Shown here piece after piece: positions 51,611-59,171 of a DNA stretch of 64,000 nucleotides. This stretch comes from Lacrimispora amygdalina (GTDB lineage Bacteria > Bacillota > Clostridia > Lachnospirales > Lachnospiraceae). Position 1 is the first letter of the stretch, and the number at the start of each line of letters is the position of its first letter. The translations under genes and the position numbers were made by a program. The stretch spans positions 55,022-119,021 of the forward strand of contig NZ_QOHO01000031.1 of assembly GCF_003432035.1 (NCBI RefSeq), in the 5' to 3' direction. The notes under the pieces were generated by a model. It was given only the letters and a program-made list of their open reading frames with translations. It was not told the DNA's origin and did no database searches.

Positions 51611-51979
51611 TTAAGCAAATAAGTCCTGTTCTTCATCAATAATAACGATAGAATCAGCAGAAGCTGTCAGTAAGTATTCGTTTGTCTTATAATTTCGATA
51701 AAATCGAGCTTTGAAGCCTTTGAATGTACAGCGGACAGCACTAACGCTCTGTATGTCTTCCAAACTTATGGCAGGTTTTAAATCACCAAGTATTTTAACA
51801 AAAAGCTTGTCGAAATTATTGCTATCAAGGACAATCTCATATGCGTGACCGGTTATTTTTTCCGTTTTCTGTTTGCTTTCTTTGTCGTACTCAAAAATGG
51901 GTGCGTATCCAATCATCAGGGCCGAATCGGTTCCATTGGTTAATAATGGAAAGGTTATGTTTAAATTTTCTGGTTTCAT
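51611..51979 (-). CDS. Conserved element protein, 122 aa
   Basis: RBS AAAGGAGG on the minus strand. Beta-rich pattern (ITFPLLTNGTDSALMIGYAP, SAVRCTFKGFKARFYRNYKTNEY) with an acidic C-terminus (IVIIDEEQDLFA). The acidic tail recalls ssDNA-binding proteins, and the position in a rolling-circle replicon agrees, but this is conjecture. Confidence 0.6.
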   Translation of the reverse strand: MKPENLNITFPLLTNGTDSALMIGYAPIFEYDKESKQKTEKITGHAYEIVLDSNNFDKLFVKILGDLKPAISLEDIQSVSAVRCTFKGFKARFYRNYKTNEYLLTASADSIVIIDEEQDLFA

Positions 51980-52058
51980 CAGTTCTCACCTCCTTTTGTT
52001 CAGGTTATAAAAGAATGATATAATGAAATACCAACTTATAGGTAAGCAGCTGTCACAT

Positions 52059-52088
52059 GGCTGTGACAAGTAGATATTTGTCACAGCC
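52059..52088. repeat. Overlapping inverted repeats downstream of the XRE regulator
   Basis: GGCTGTGACAA / TTGTCACAGCC (11 bp, 52059-52069 and 52078-52088) overlaps a second dyad TGTCAC / GTGACA starting at 52051; the two pair exclusively. No T-run follows in either direction, so an operator or alternative-hairpin switch is as likely as a terminator. Confidence 0.7.
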
Positions 52089-52094
52089 TGTTAA

Positions 52095-52520
52095 TTAAAT
52101 TATTTTTTCAACTGGCCTTAATACGTTAAATAAGTCTCTTGCTAAGTCGTATTGCAATTTAGGGTGATATGTACCAAAAGTACCTTTCTTCCATTCTTTA
52201 GCAAGATCCAATATTGATTCCGATATAGCTTTGAAATTACTTTCTTCTATTGACAATGTTTTCTTAATTTCTTCAGAGTTTCTTTTTTGACAGTCTGTCT
52301 GCCCGTAAAGATATTGAAAGGAAACTTTGAAATATTCAGATATAACTAAGACTTGTCCGGCTTTTAAGCTTCTTTCTCCCTTTTCTAATTTTGATATCTC
52401 CGTTCTACTTACGGAAAGTTCTCTTCCCAGTTCCTCTTGAGTCATTTTCTTATCTTCTCTTAATTTTTTCACTCTTTCACCTAATATTTTGTTAACGTTA
52501 CCTTCGTTAATTATTGTCAT
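52095..52520 (-). CDS. XRE-family transcriptional regulator (element repressor)
   Basis: A 141-aa regulator with an N-terminal HTH (RVKKLREDKKMTQEELGREL, VSRTEISKLEKGERSLKAGQ) and a C-terminal helical domain. The start codon abuts dyads that look like its operators. Likely represses the minus-strand rep/mobilisation operon or the plus-strand divergent genes. Confidence 0.85.
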   Translation of the reverse strand: MTIINEGNVNKILGERVKKLREDKKMTQEELGRELSVSRTEISKLEKGERSLKAGQVLVISEYFKVSFQYLYGQTDCQKRNSEEIKKTLSIEESNFKAISESILDLAKEWKKGTFGTYHPKLQYDLARDLFNVLRPVEKII

Positions 52521-52548
52521 GTCTGTTTATCACAGACAAGCGCTTGTC
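52520..52548. promoter_or_regulatory. Operator dyads upstream of the XRE gene
   Basis: A 14-bp perfect palindrome GACAAGCGCTTGTC (52535-52548) and an adjacent dyad TGTCTG / CAGACA (52520-52525, 52533-52538), at the start codon of the minus-strand XRE gene and ahead of the plus-strand gene at 52712. Confidence 0.7.
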
Positions 52549-52711
52549 AAATTCCTTTCTTTTGTATTCAGGCCTGATACGTATATCATAGGCTATCTAT
52601 GGACAAGAGGGGAGAGGATAAATCCTGAAGAAATCTCCCCCTAGAAATTCTGGATTTTTTTTGGTATATTAATTTAAAAAATTAAAACAATATTACGTAG
52701 GAGGAATTACC

Positions 52712-53131
52712 ATGGATGCAAATATAATTAAGGAGAAAGCCAGTAGAAAATATGCTGGTTGTAATGAGATTCAAAAGAATATAACGCTTGATATAATGGA
52801 AAGGCTTATTCCAAAAGGCTCTATTGAAGCAACAACAGGGGAATTATATAAAGCCAGTATAAAATTACTTGAGGCTGGTTTAGGTAATAGAAAGAGTTCG
52901 CCAGTAACTTTAGTTTCTCAAAAAGAAGTGTATCTTGAAGAAAATAAACAAGATAAGACAGCAAATGTGGAGAGAGATTATCGAAGCAAAGATACGTTAA
53001 GTAAGTCACATAGAAATTTAAAAGAAGCTACAACGAATAAAATAGAAAAAGAAATGCAAAAAGAATTTTTTGGATTGATGGGTGTTGATGAAAGCCTTTC
53101 TAAATATGGGATAGGAAAGCGGAAAGGGTAA
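52712..53131 (+). CDS. Hypothetical element protein, 139 aa
   Basis: Strong RBS TAGGAGGA. N-terminus MDANIIKEKASRKYAGCNEI, then a charged, partly disordered middle (EENKQDKTANVERDYRSKD). Ends GIGKRKG; the next ORF follows in the -1 frame. Not recognised. Confidence 0.6.
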   Translation: MDANIIKEKASRKYAGCNEIQKNITLDIMERLIPKGSIEATTGELYKASIKLLEAGLGNRKSSPVTLVSQKEVYLEENKQDKTANVERDYRSKDTLSKSHRNLKEATTNKIEKEMQKEFFGLMGVDESLSKYGIGKRKG

Positions 53132-53175
53132 CGGAAAGATTTCTGGATTATTTAAGCTGTAGCCAAATCGAGAAA

Positions 53176-53373
53176 ATGGTAGAAGAAGTGGCAAATTTAT
53201 TTGAAGTTGATATGTCAGAACTTATCATTAAAAAAAGATTAATTTATGTGCATGAAAGCAGTTCTTTTCAAGAATGTACCTTTGAATTATTATTTGATAA
53301 ACTTAGAGAATCAGACCAGTATATTATATTGGATTTAGTAGAGAGTTTTTTGTTGGCGAAATACATAGTATAG
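53176..53373 (+). CDS. Hypothetical small protein, 65 aa; frame open from 53104
   Basis: First ATG at 53176 has no good RBS, yet the same frame is open back to 53104 and reads KAERVTERFLDYLSCSQIEK before it. It is therefore either a -1 continuation of the preceding ORF or a gene using an unusual start. Predicted helical, acidic. Function unknown. Confidence 0.45.
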   Translation: MVEEVANLFEVDMSELIIKKRLIYVHESSSFQECTFELLFDKLRESDQYIILDLVESFLLAKYIV

Positions 53374-53524
53374 AGATGATGCTACTATACAATGAGGTTT
53401 AGGTAATAACTTGTAAAAATAAATAACACATAAAACCATAAAAGAGCTTTGAAACGGCTTAGCGGATCAAAGCTTATTTTTTTATACTATATTTTTTCGT
53501 AATGACTGTTTTATAACAGTATTA

Positions 53525-53749
53525 TCAATCTTTAACATATTCCATTATATCAGTCAGATCACAATCAAGAGCATGACACAATCTAGCTAATACAGATAAG
53601 TCTACTCGTTGAATTTCACCATTCATGTACGCTTTCAGTTGTGTCCTTTGCATTTCAGACCGACAGGCTAATTTATTGATACTTACATTTTCTTTTTCCA
53701 TAACAGATTTTAATTTAATCTTAATATGTCCATAATCCAAGTCTTTCAT
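53525..53749 (-). CDS. Small XRE-type DNA-binding protein, 74 aa
   Basis: YozG/Cro-like HTH: LKSVMEKENVSINKLACRSEM, LKAYMNGEIQRVDLSVLARL, CHALDCDLTDIMEYV. RBS AAAAGGAG on the minus strand. Probably regulates accessory genes of the element. Confidence 0.82.
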   Translation of the reverse strand: MKDLDYGHIKIKLKSVMEKENVSINKLACRSEMQRTQLKAYMNGEIQRVDLSVLARLCHALDCDLTDIMEYVKD

Positions 53750-53782
53750 GGTGATCTCCTTTTGAATCTATGTTAACAAGTA

Positions 53783-54163
53783 TTGCCATATAGTATTAAT
53801 GATTATTTAGAAGAACTCTCTATGATTCTGGATAATCTATCACAAAATGAAGCGCAAGCAGCAATAAAAGCGATTGAAGAAACCAAGCAAGCCAACTTAG
53901 TTATTGAACAGGAAAATTATGCTAAATGGTTTGATATTGCCATATTGCCAATATTACAAGATTTCAGTGAAATGACATCGTCGGTTTTAGAAGTAGAGAA
54001 ACCTGGAAAAACACATATAGTTATAACCATAAAAAATGAGCAGGGTTTAGATATTACAGAGAATTGTAAAATGATGAAATATGCGCTGGCATTTGCAAAT
54101 CATATCGGAATAGATAGCAATGGTGGCATGATGATTTTGATACTTATATTCGATTATTGGTAA
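53783..54163 (+). CDS. Hypothetical protein, 126 aa, weak start
   Basis: TTG start (53783), no RBS; a promoter-like TTGAAT...TATAGT overlaps the start region. The body (LEELSMILDNLSQNEAQAAIKAIEETKQAN; KPGKTHIVITIKNEQGLDITEN) looks coding. The C-terminal MMILILIFDYW looks out of place and may come from a frameshift near 54120. Possibly a decayed gene. Confidence 0.4.
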   Translation: MPYSINDYLEELSMILDNLSQNEAQAAIKAIEETKQANLVIEQENYAKWFDIAILPILQDFSEMTSSVLEVEKPGKTHIVITIKNEQGLDITENCKMMKYALAFANHIGIDSNGGMMILILIFDYW

Positions 54164-54200
54164 CTGGCTTAAATCCAGTGAAATCTAAAGTAAATTCATT

Positions 54201-54419
54201 TTATAAAATCTGGTCGGAATCAGAGGGGATATATCGGGCAATATCTTCTATATTGCAATTTAAGATCCTGCACAGGTCATTGATTGTTTTCATAGAGACA
54301 AATTTATTATGTTTCAGTCTGAACAAGGTGCTATCTGATAAATGATGTTTTTTTGTCAACGTATACCAAGTTTCACTGGATTTTTCCAAAGTCTCCCAAA
54401 ATGGAGAATAGTCGATCAT
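54201..54419 (-). CDS. Small XRE-type DNA-binding protein, 72 aa
   Basis: HTH of the Cro/YozG type: FWETLEKSSETWYTLTKKHH, LSDSTLFRLKHNKFVSMKTI, LCRILNCNIEDIARYI. RBS GGGGGAAACTC on the minus strand. Similar in plan to the protein at 53525 but divergent in sequence. Confidence 0.78.
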   Translation of the reverse strand: MIDYSPFWETLEKSSETWYTLTKKHHLSDSTLFRLKHNKFVSMKTINDLCRILNCNIEDIARYIPSDSDQIL

Positions 54420-54656
54420 TGAGTTTCCCCCTTGTTTTATCTAAGCATATAGTTAATGTTAGTTGGAAAAATCATGCTTGCATATCTTCGTTAAAACGAA
54501 TATACTAATAAGAAAGGGGGAACAAAATTATTTTATAGAATTAAATAGATAAAAAAGCAATAAAAGAATTAACTATGAGTAGGATCAACAAGAAATTTTA
54601 AACATCAAGTGATAATACAGACAATATCAAATTATGAGTAAGGTTAAGGTGTTTTT

Positions 54657-54815
54657 ATGATCATTTTAGTTGTAATATTAGTTTTATTATTGATAGGTTT
54701 AATTATAAGCACAATTATAAATGGAATAGGTGGGCTTATAGATTTAATTTTAAGTCCCGCGAAATTGATGGCACTTATTGTTATAGTAATACTTATTATT
54801 GTAATATCAAAGTAA
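54657..54815 (+). CDS. Small hydrophobic membrane peptide, 52 aa
   Basis: Too short for routine calling. Two hydrophobic stretches (MIILVVILVLLLIGLIIST and LMALIVIVILIIVIS) separated by GGLIDLILSPAK. RBS-like AAGGTG 7 bp upstream. Resembles small membrane or holin-like peptides. The stretch 54420-54656 shows only a short dyad and an orphan RBS. Confidence 0.5.
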   Translation: MIILVVILVLLLIGLIISTIINGIGGLIDLILSPAKLMALIVIVILIIVISK

Positions 54816-54868
54816 GATGGCTATTTATTTTTTTAAGATTCTAAAGAGAAAGGATAGAGAAAATAAAA

Positions 54869-55771
54869 ATGAAAAGGATTATCAGGGCTTTTTTGATAAC
54901 AATAGTTGCAATGGGCGTCACTATTTTAGGAAGCATGACAGCTTTTGCAGGCACATGGGGAACTGATTCAAAAGGGTGGTGGTATCAGAATGATGATGGA
55001 ACTTATCTGGCAAATCAGTGGCTTAAGGATTTAGACGGTAAATGGTATCACTTTAATCAATATGGATATATGCAAAGTGGTTGGATTTTGGATAATAATA
55101 AATGGTATTACTTGGGGGGTGATGGAGCTATGTATACAAATACAACCACACCAGATGGTTATTCTGTAGGAACAGATGGGGCATGGAGTGACAAGGTTAC
55201 ACAGAATTACAAAATATTAGGAAAAGCGGTTCTTCAAATTGATAGCTTCAATTATAAAGATGGATATTATGAAGTAAAAGGAAAATTGTGTGATACTCGT
55301 TTTCCGGAAGATAAATTAGAACTGCACAGACCCCTGACAGCGTCAGAAGAAGCGATGGGAGCTCAAGTTGCATACAATAGCATTGAGTTTCTATCAAGGC
55401 TAGGTAAAAATGTACAAAAGGCTACTGCAAGAACTAGAGACATAGATGGAGACAGTTTTGATTTTGGGTATCAAGGGGAAGATGGCAATGGAGAGTTTTC
55501 ATGGATTTCAATTAGTAATAATGGTGAAGCATTTGAAGATTGCGTAACTTGGAATGGGGAATTTATTAATGAGGTCGGCCAGGCTTATAGGTATATTTCA
55601 GATGTGAATTTTAAAATCAGTGCAAATGTAAATTTCAATTCAAATGATACATCGGTAAGGAGTATCAAGCAGTTTTTAAATTATTCAAAAGAAGGAGGGT
55701 GTAAAGCTTATATTGATTTTGATGAGAGTTCTATTAACTCAATAGAAGTTATTCCTTGGGAGTTTGGATAA
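54869..55771 (+). CDS. Secreted cell-wall-binding-repeat protein, 300 aa
   Basis: Signal peptide (1-~28, MTAFAG cleavage region) followed by choline-binding-type repeats (~29-110: WGTDSKGWWYQNDDGTYLAN, WYHFNQYGYMQSGWILDNNK, WYYLGGDGAMY). The C-terminal ~180 residues form an unassigned domain. The repeats resemble those of the phage endolysin. It probably decorates the cell surface; a role in exclusion or adhesion is speculative. Confidence 0.78.
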   Translation: MKRIIRAFLITIVAMGVTILGSMTAFAGTWGTDSKGWWYQNDDGTYLANQWLKDLDGKWYHFNQYGYMQSGWILDNNKWYYLGGDGAMYTNTTTPDGYSVGTDGAWSDKVTQNYKILGKAVLQIDSFNYKDGYYEVKGKLCDTRFPEDKLELHRPLTASEEAMGAQVAYNSIEFLSRLGKNVQKATARTRDIDGDSFDFGYQGEDGNGEFSWISISNNGEAFEDCVTWNGEFINEVGQAYRYISDVNFKISANVNFNSNDTSVRSIKQFLNYSKEGGCKAYIDFDESSINSIEVIPWEFG

Positions 55772-55784
55772 TAATATTAACCAA

Positions 55785-55816
55785 GGCTAGATTAAAAAAG
55801 TGCTTTTAATCTAGCC
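55785..55816 (+). terminator. Hairpin after the cell-wall-binding gene
   Basis: GGCTAGATTAAAA / TTTTAATCTAGCC, 13-bp perfect stem. A related hairpin is at 55981-56022. Confidence 0.7.
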
Positions 55817-55854
55817 GTAATCAATCATGGGATACAGGCATTTTAACAACAAAC

Positions 55855-55898
55855 TGTCAAGAGGTAAAATGTATTTTGCTATGCAAAACCTCTTGACA
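55855..55898. repeat. Inverted repeat left of the defence-like cassette
   Basis: TGTCAAGAGGT / ACCTCTTGACA (55855-55865, 55888-55898). ACCTCTTGACA recurs at 61374-61384 on the other side of the cassette. Confidence 0.65.
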
Positions 55899-55980
55899 AT
55901 TTGTATTCTTAACTTGTAGCTTATATGATAGGAGTAATATAAGCAATTGTTTGTGAACAGTACCGGGCATGCCATAAGTA

Positions 55981-56022
55981 AGGCCAGATAAAAGTATCAT
56001 ACTTTTAATCTGGCCTATTTTT
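55981..56022 (+). terminator. Terminator-like hairpin before the cassette
   Basis: AGGCCAGATAAAAGT / ACTTTTAATCTGGCCT followed by ATTTTT. Similar in plan to 55785-55816. Confidence 0.7.
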
Positions 56023-56111
56023 AACAAATTTTAAATCTTATGATCTTATAAGATTATAATTATATATATAATTAAGATATTAAAATTTCAAGTGAAATCT
56101 TGGCTATATTC

Positions 56112-56154
56112 TGGATATTTATTTACAGGTGTGATAAAATTATTATACTATCAG
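56112..56154 (+). promoter_or_regulatory. Promoter of the three-gene nuclease operon
   Basis: TGGATA (56112-56117), 17-bp spacer, TAAAAT (56135-56140) with TG at -15/-14 (extended -10), then ATTATACTATCAG. 32 of 43 positions match the AIPR promoter at 59010-59052. Confidence 0.72.
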
Positions 56155-56224
56155 GTATTAAGTGTGGTTATCGTAATAGATATTAGTAAAGTATAAAAAT
56201 GATGCTTGGGAAGGGGTCCTTTGT

Positions 56225-56887
56225 ATGATGAACATAATTTTATATTGCTTAGTTCAAAAGAATGAATATGGTTTAAAAAAATTAGTAGATGACTTAGAAA
56301 AGGTGACACAGGATGATACTCAAGGAATTCATATTCAAGAATATGATGATACATTTTTAAAAGCTACATATTGGCAAAGAAAGTGGAGAAAAGAGTATAG
56401 ATATAATCTTGATAAAAAAGATTTTGAGTTTATTGAAGAAGAAGTTGTTAATACAGCAGATTTCGGAATACAAATTCCAGAAGGTAAGTTGCTTGTTTTT
56501 GGAAATAAGCTGATGGCACAAAAAATAATAACATTAATAGGAATAGCATCTAAAAATTCATATTCAATTACAGAATTTGTAATAAATATTGAAAACTTAG
56601 TTAAACGGATTTGTAAGGATAAAAATATAGAGTTAATAAAAATGAAATTGGTTGATATTACCTTAGATAAGGGGCTATTAGTAAATTGTGTTGTGAATTT
56701 ATTGACGCAAGATAACCCAACGGAAATTGTAATGAGGTATATTAGCAATATTATAGTGATATCTTTTAAATTTGAAAAGATAGTAACTAATGTTACTGTT
56801 TATAAATCGGGTAAATTTTCAATTAGTAAGATTGATAGTGATGATAAAGATGAAATGATACAAAAAATTATTAAAATAACGTGTTAG
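56225..56887 (+). CDS. Unknown protein, first gene of the defence-like cassette, 220 aa
   Basis: RBS GGAAGGGG. No signal peptide or transmembrane segment. N-terminus MNIILYCLVQKNEYGLKKLV, a ~70-aa loop with TYWQRKWRKEYRYNLDKKDFE, then an alpha/beta region (KLLVFGNKLMAQKIITLIG; MKLVDITLDKGLLVNCVVNLL; SFKFEKIVTNVTVYKSGKFS). I recognise no family. It is 11 bp before the nuclease gene, so a partner or sensor role is inferred. Confidence 0.75.
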   Translation: MMNIILYCLVQKNEYGLKKLVDDLEKVTQDDTQGIHIQEYDDTFLKATYWQRKWRKEYRYNLDKKDFEFIEEEVVNTADFGIQIPEGKLLVFGNKLMAQKIITLIGIASKNSYSITEFVINIENLVKRICKDKNIELIKMKLVDITLDKGLLVNCVVNLLTQDNPTEIVMRYISNIIVISFKFEKIVTNVTVYKSGKFSISKIDSDDKDEMIQKIIKITC

Positions 56888-56898
56888 GGGAGAGAATT

Positions 56899-57843
56899 AT
56901 GGGCGAACAAGCAAATAAAATTGGTAAAAAGTTAGAAGGATTTGGAGAAAAACTTTTTACAGGGTTTGGGTGGACTGAGTTAGCCAGAGATACTGAAATA
57001 CAATGTAATAGAAAGTATTACCATGGTAAACAGACACATGGATTAGATTTATTTATGAGATTTAGTAATCCGTATTTGGGAAATAAGCAAGGGATTATTA
57101 TAGAGTGTAAAAATAGACAAATGAAATCTATTACACAAGCAGAAATCGATAAATGGCTAGCTGAACTGATTAATGCAATAGAATGTGCACAATCAGCCCC
57201 GGAATTGGAAAGTATTGATACTGAAGGTACAAATTTGAATACCGGATTATTGTTGATTCATGCTAATGATTCTTTTAATGCTGGTAATTTTAATAAGTAT
57301 TTATGCAATTTGAAAGTATCAAGTAGAAGAAATCCTATTAATATCTTTATTGCGGGAAATGATGAGATAAATAGATGGAATTCATTGAGAGATAAAATAG
57401 AAAAAGATTATAGTAAAGAATTCCGCTTTATATATCCCAGTATTGAAGGTTCCAACATGGAATTAGGAACTTATATTACAGTTAATCAGTTATATTCAAA
57501 ATACATATTTGCACAGGATGTAATATATGTGGAGAAAGATGAAGATGGAGTAAAATATCCTGTTCCAATGCTAAGGAAAATAATGATTTCATTTGATGAT
57601 ATTTCAATTGGAAATTTTAAATATATGTGGAGTATGTTTAAGGCATTTCAATTTCAGGACGCAAAAGAATTAGTATTTATTTTTTATCCGAGAAGAAGCG
57701 ATGATGTAGAATTTGTTAAGGCGAATTTTATAAAAATACTATATCAAGCAAATCCTTCAATAACAGAAGAAATGGAGAAAAAAATTAAGATAGATTTTTT
57801 TGATAATAGAAATTTGTCACCAGTTGATGGAGGAGGAAGGTAA
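56899..57843 (+). CDS. PD-(D/E)XK nuclease-like protein, 314 aa
   Basis: ATG 56899 after AGGGGAG; an in-frame GTG at 56881 is less likely. An N-terminal restriction-endonuclease fold is visible: Asp50 (KQTHGLDLFM) and Glu69-x-Lys71 (GIIIECKNRQ), an ExK variant of PD-(D/E)XK. After ~residue 110 comes an unassigned alpha/beta half (TGLLLIHAND, NPINIFIAGNDEINRW). The opening MGEQANKIGKKLEGFGEKLF faintly recalls GapS4a-type defence nucleases (memory, unverified). Stop is 1 bp before the next start. Confidence 0.78.
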   Translation: MGEQANKIGKKLEGFGEKLFTGFGWTELARDTEIQCNRKYYHGKQTHGLDLFMRFSNPYLGNKQGIIIECKNRQMKSITQAEIDKWLAELINAIECAQSAPELESIDTEGTNLNTGLLLIHANDSFNAGNFNKYLCNLKVSSRRNPINIFIAGNDEINRWNSLRDKIEKDYSKEFRFIYPSIEGSNMELGTYITVNQLYSKYIFAQDVIYVEKDEDGVKYPVPMLRKIMISFDDISIGNFKYMWSMFKAFQFQDAKELVFIFYPRRSDDVEFVKANFIKILYQANPSITEEMEKKIKIDFFDNRNLSPVDGGGR

Positions 57844-57844
57844 A

Positions 57845-58912
57845 ATGGTAACGGAGTATATAGATTGTGTGGAATTTAAACGACTTATTGAAGACAAAAA
57901 ATTAAAGCCTGCAACTTTGAAATACTATTTGCGTAGAAAGGGTATTATATTCACTGCGAGTAATGCAGAACAATTTGCGGAACAGGTATATACTATTTTT
58001 TTAGGCGCTGAAGAAATATCTGAAATTCGTGACATGATGAATAATGATACAAGTTATGAAAAATCACTAGTAATGAATTTGGTTTTAAAAGAGGAATCAC
58101 AAGAAGATATTGTTGATATTTTACTAGATGAGATGAACAAACAAAAATCTATAAAGTCGCAGGACTATTTTATAGAAAACCCAGTAAGAACTCAAGATGG
58201 AGCATATGTTCAATTTTCTTATTCTAGAAAGTTACCAGGAAGAAATAAATTATTAGAACATGAAAAAAGATTTTTGAAATTAAACATCCGTAAAGTTTCA
58301 AAAAGTGAGGTTGTACTTGATATAAGGCAACAATCATCGATTGACTCTAAAAATGCGTTAGGTTTCATCAATAATCTTGTAAAAGCAGAAGATACAATTA
58401 ATGTTAGACATATTAATTTAGAATTACTGTCAGGTAAAAATAAAGTTGAATTTTTTGATAGAATTGCTGCATATATTTTTGAATTATGGCAATTAAAAAC
58501 AATAACAGGAATTACGGTTAGACAAGGGCTTAATGATGATGATGAAGATGAGGATGTGGTGATTGAAGAGAATGAAGATTCTTCTACTTTATCAGGTATA
58601 AGCCAAGCCGTATTGAATGGAAGTGGACTTAGATCTAATGAATTTGTACAAGAGTCACTTGATAAGGGATACTATATTTCTGCCATGCGCTATAGATATG
58701 AGCATAAGAAAGGTGATACCGAATTTGCAGTTATTCTAAGCTTTAAGAATCAAGATTTAAGAGTGGATATTGATAAAACATATTTTGAGGATGAAGGAAA
58801 ATTTTTTGTACAACCACTAGTAAAGACAGCGCAAAATGATATAATCATTGCATTTCAAAATGTTGCATATCAAGCTTTTGGCACATTAATAGAGGAACAA
58901 ATGAGAAATTAG
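57845..58912 (+). CDS. Unknown cassette protein with DNA-binding-like N-terminus, 355 aa
   Basis: Strong RBS GGAGGAGG and ATG 57845; the in-frame ATG at 57800 lies in the nuclease gene. The first ~50 residues (DCVEFKRLIEDKKLKPATLK, YYLRRKGIIF) look like a small HTH/SAP-like DNA-binding unit. A ~240-residue alpha/beta region follows, with an acidic linker DDDEDEDVVIEENED near 235-249. Possibly GapS4b-like partner; unverified. Confidence 0.7.
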   Translation: MVTEYIDCVEFKRLIEDKKLKPATLKYYLRRKGIIFTASNAEQFAEQVYTIFLGAEEISEIRDMMNNDTSYEKSLVMNLVLKEESQEDIVDILLDEMNKQKSIKSQDYFIENPVRTQDGAYVQFSYSRKLPGRNKLLEHEKRFLKLNIRKVSKSEVVLDIRQQSSIDSKNALGFINNLVKAEDTINVRHINLELLSGKNKVEFFDRIAAYIFELWQLKTITGITVRQGLNDDDEDEDVVIEENEDSSTLSGISQAVLNGSGLRSNEFVQESLDKGYYISAMRYRYEHKKGDTEFAVILSFKNQDLRVDIDKTYFEDEGKFFVQPLVKTAQNDIIIAFQNVAYQAFGTLIEEQMRN

Positions 58913-59009
58913 TGTTGGAAATAATATTTTATATTTCTTATCAAACACTTAAAAACAAATTTTATATTATAAAAGCAGAATGTAAGGAGTTGGTTAAGAA
59001 AAAATAGTA

Positions 59010-59052
59010 TGGATATCTTAATATCTGTATGATAAAATGATAATACTATTAG
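59010..59052 (+). promoter_or_regulatory. Promoter of the AIPR gene
   Basis: TGGATA (59010-59015), 17-bp spacer, TAAAAT (59033-59038), extended TG, then ATAATACTATTAG. Mirrors 56112-56154; the 260-bp gap 58913-59171 holds only this and a ~120-nt leader. Confidence 0.72.
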
Positions 59053-59171
59053 TTTAAAAGGGAAACTGTAGCATATTATTTGAAGGTTTCAACCTTTGCT
59101 TAGTAACGAATTGAGAATATGCATTAATCTTTGAAAAGAAATAAGTTATGTGAATTAGGGGGAGAAATATA

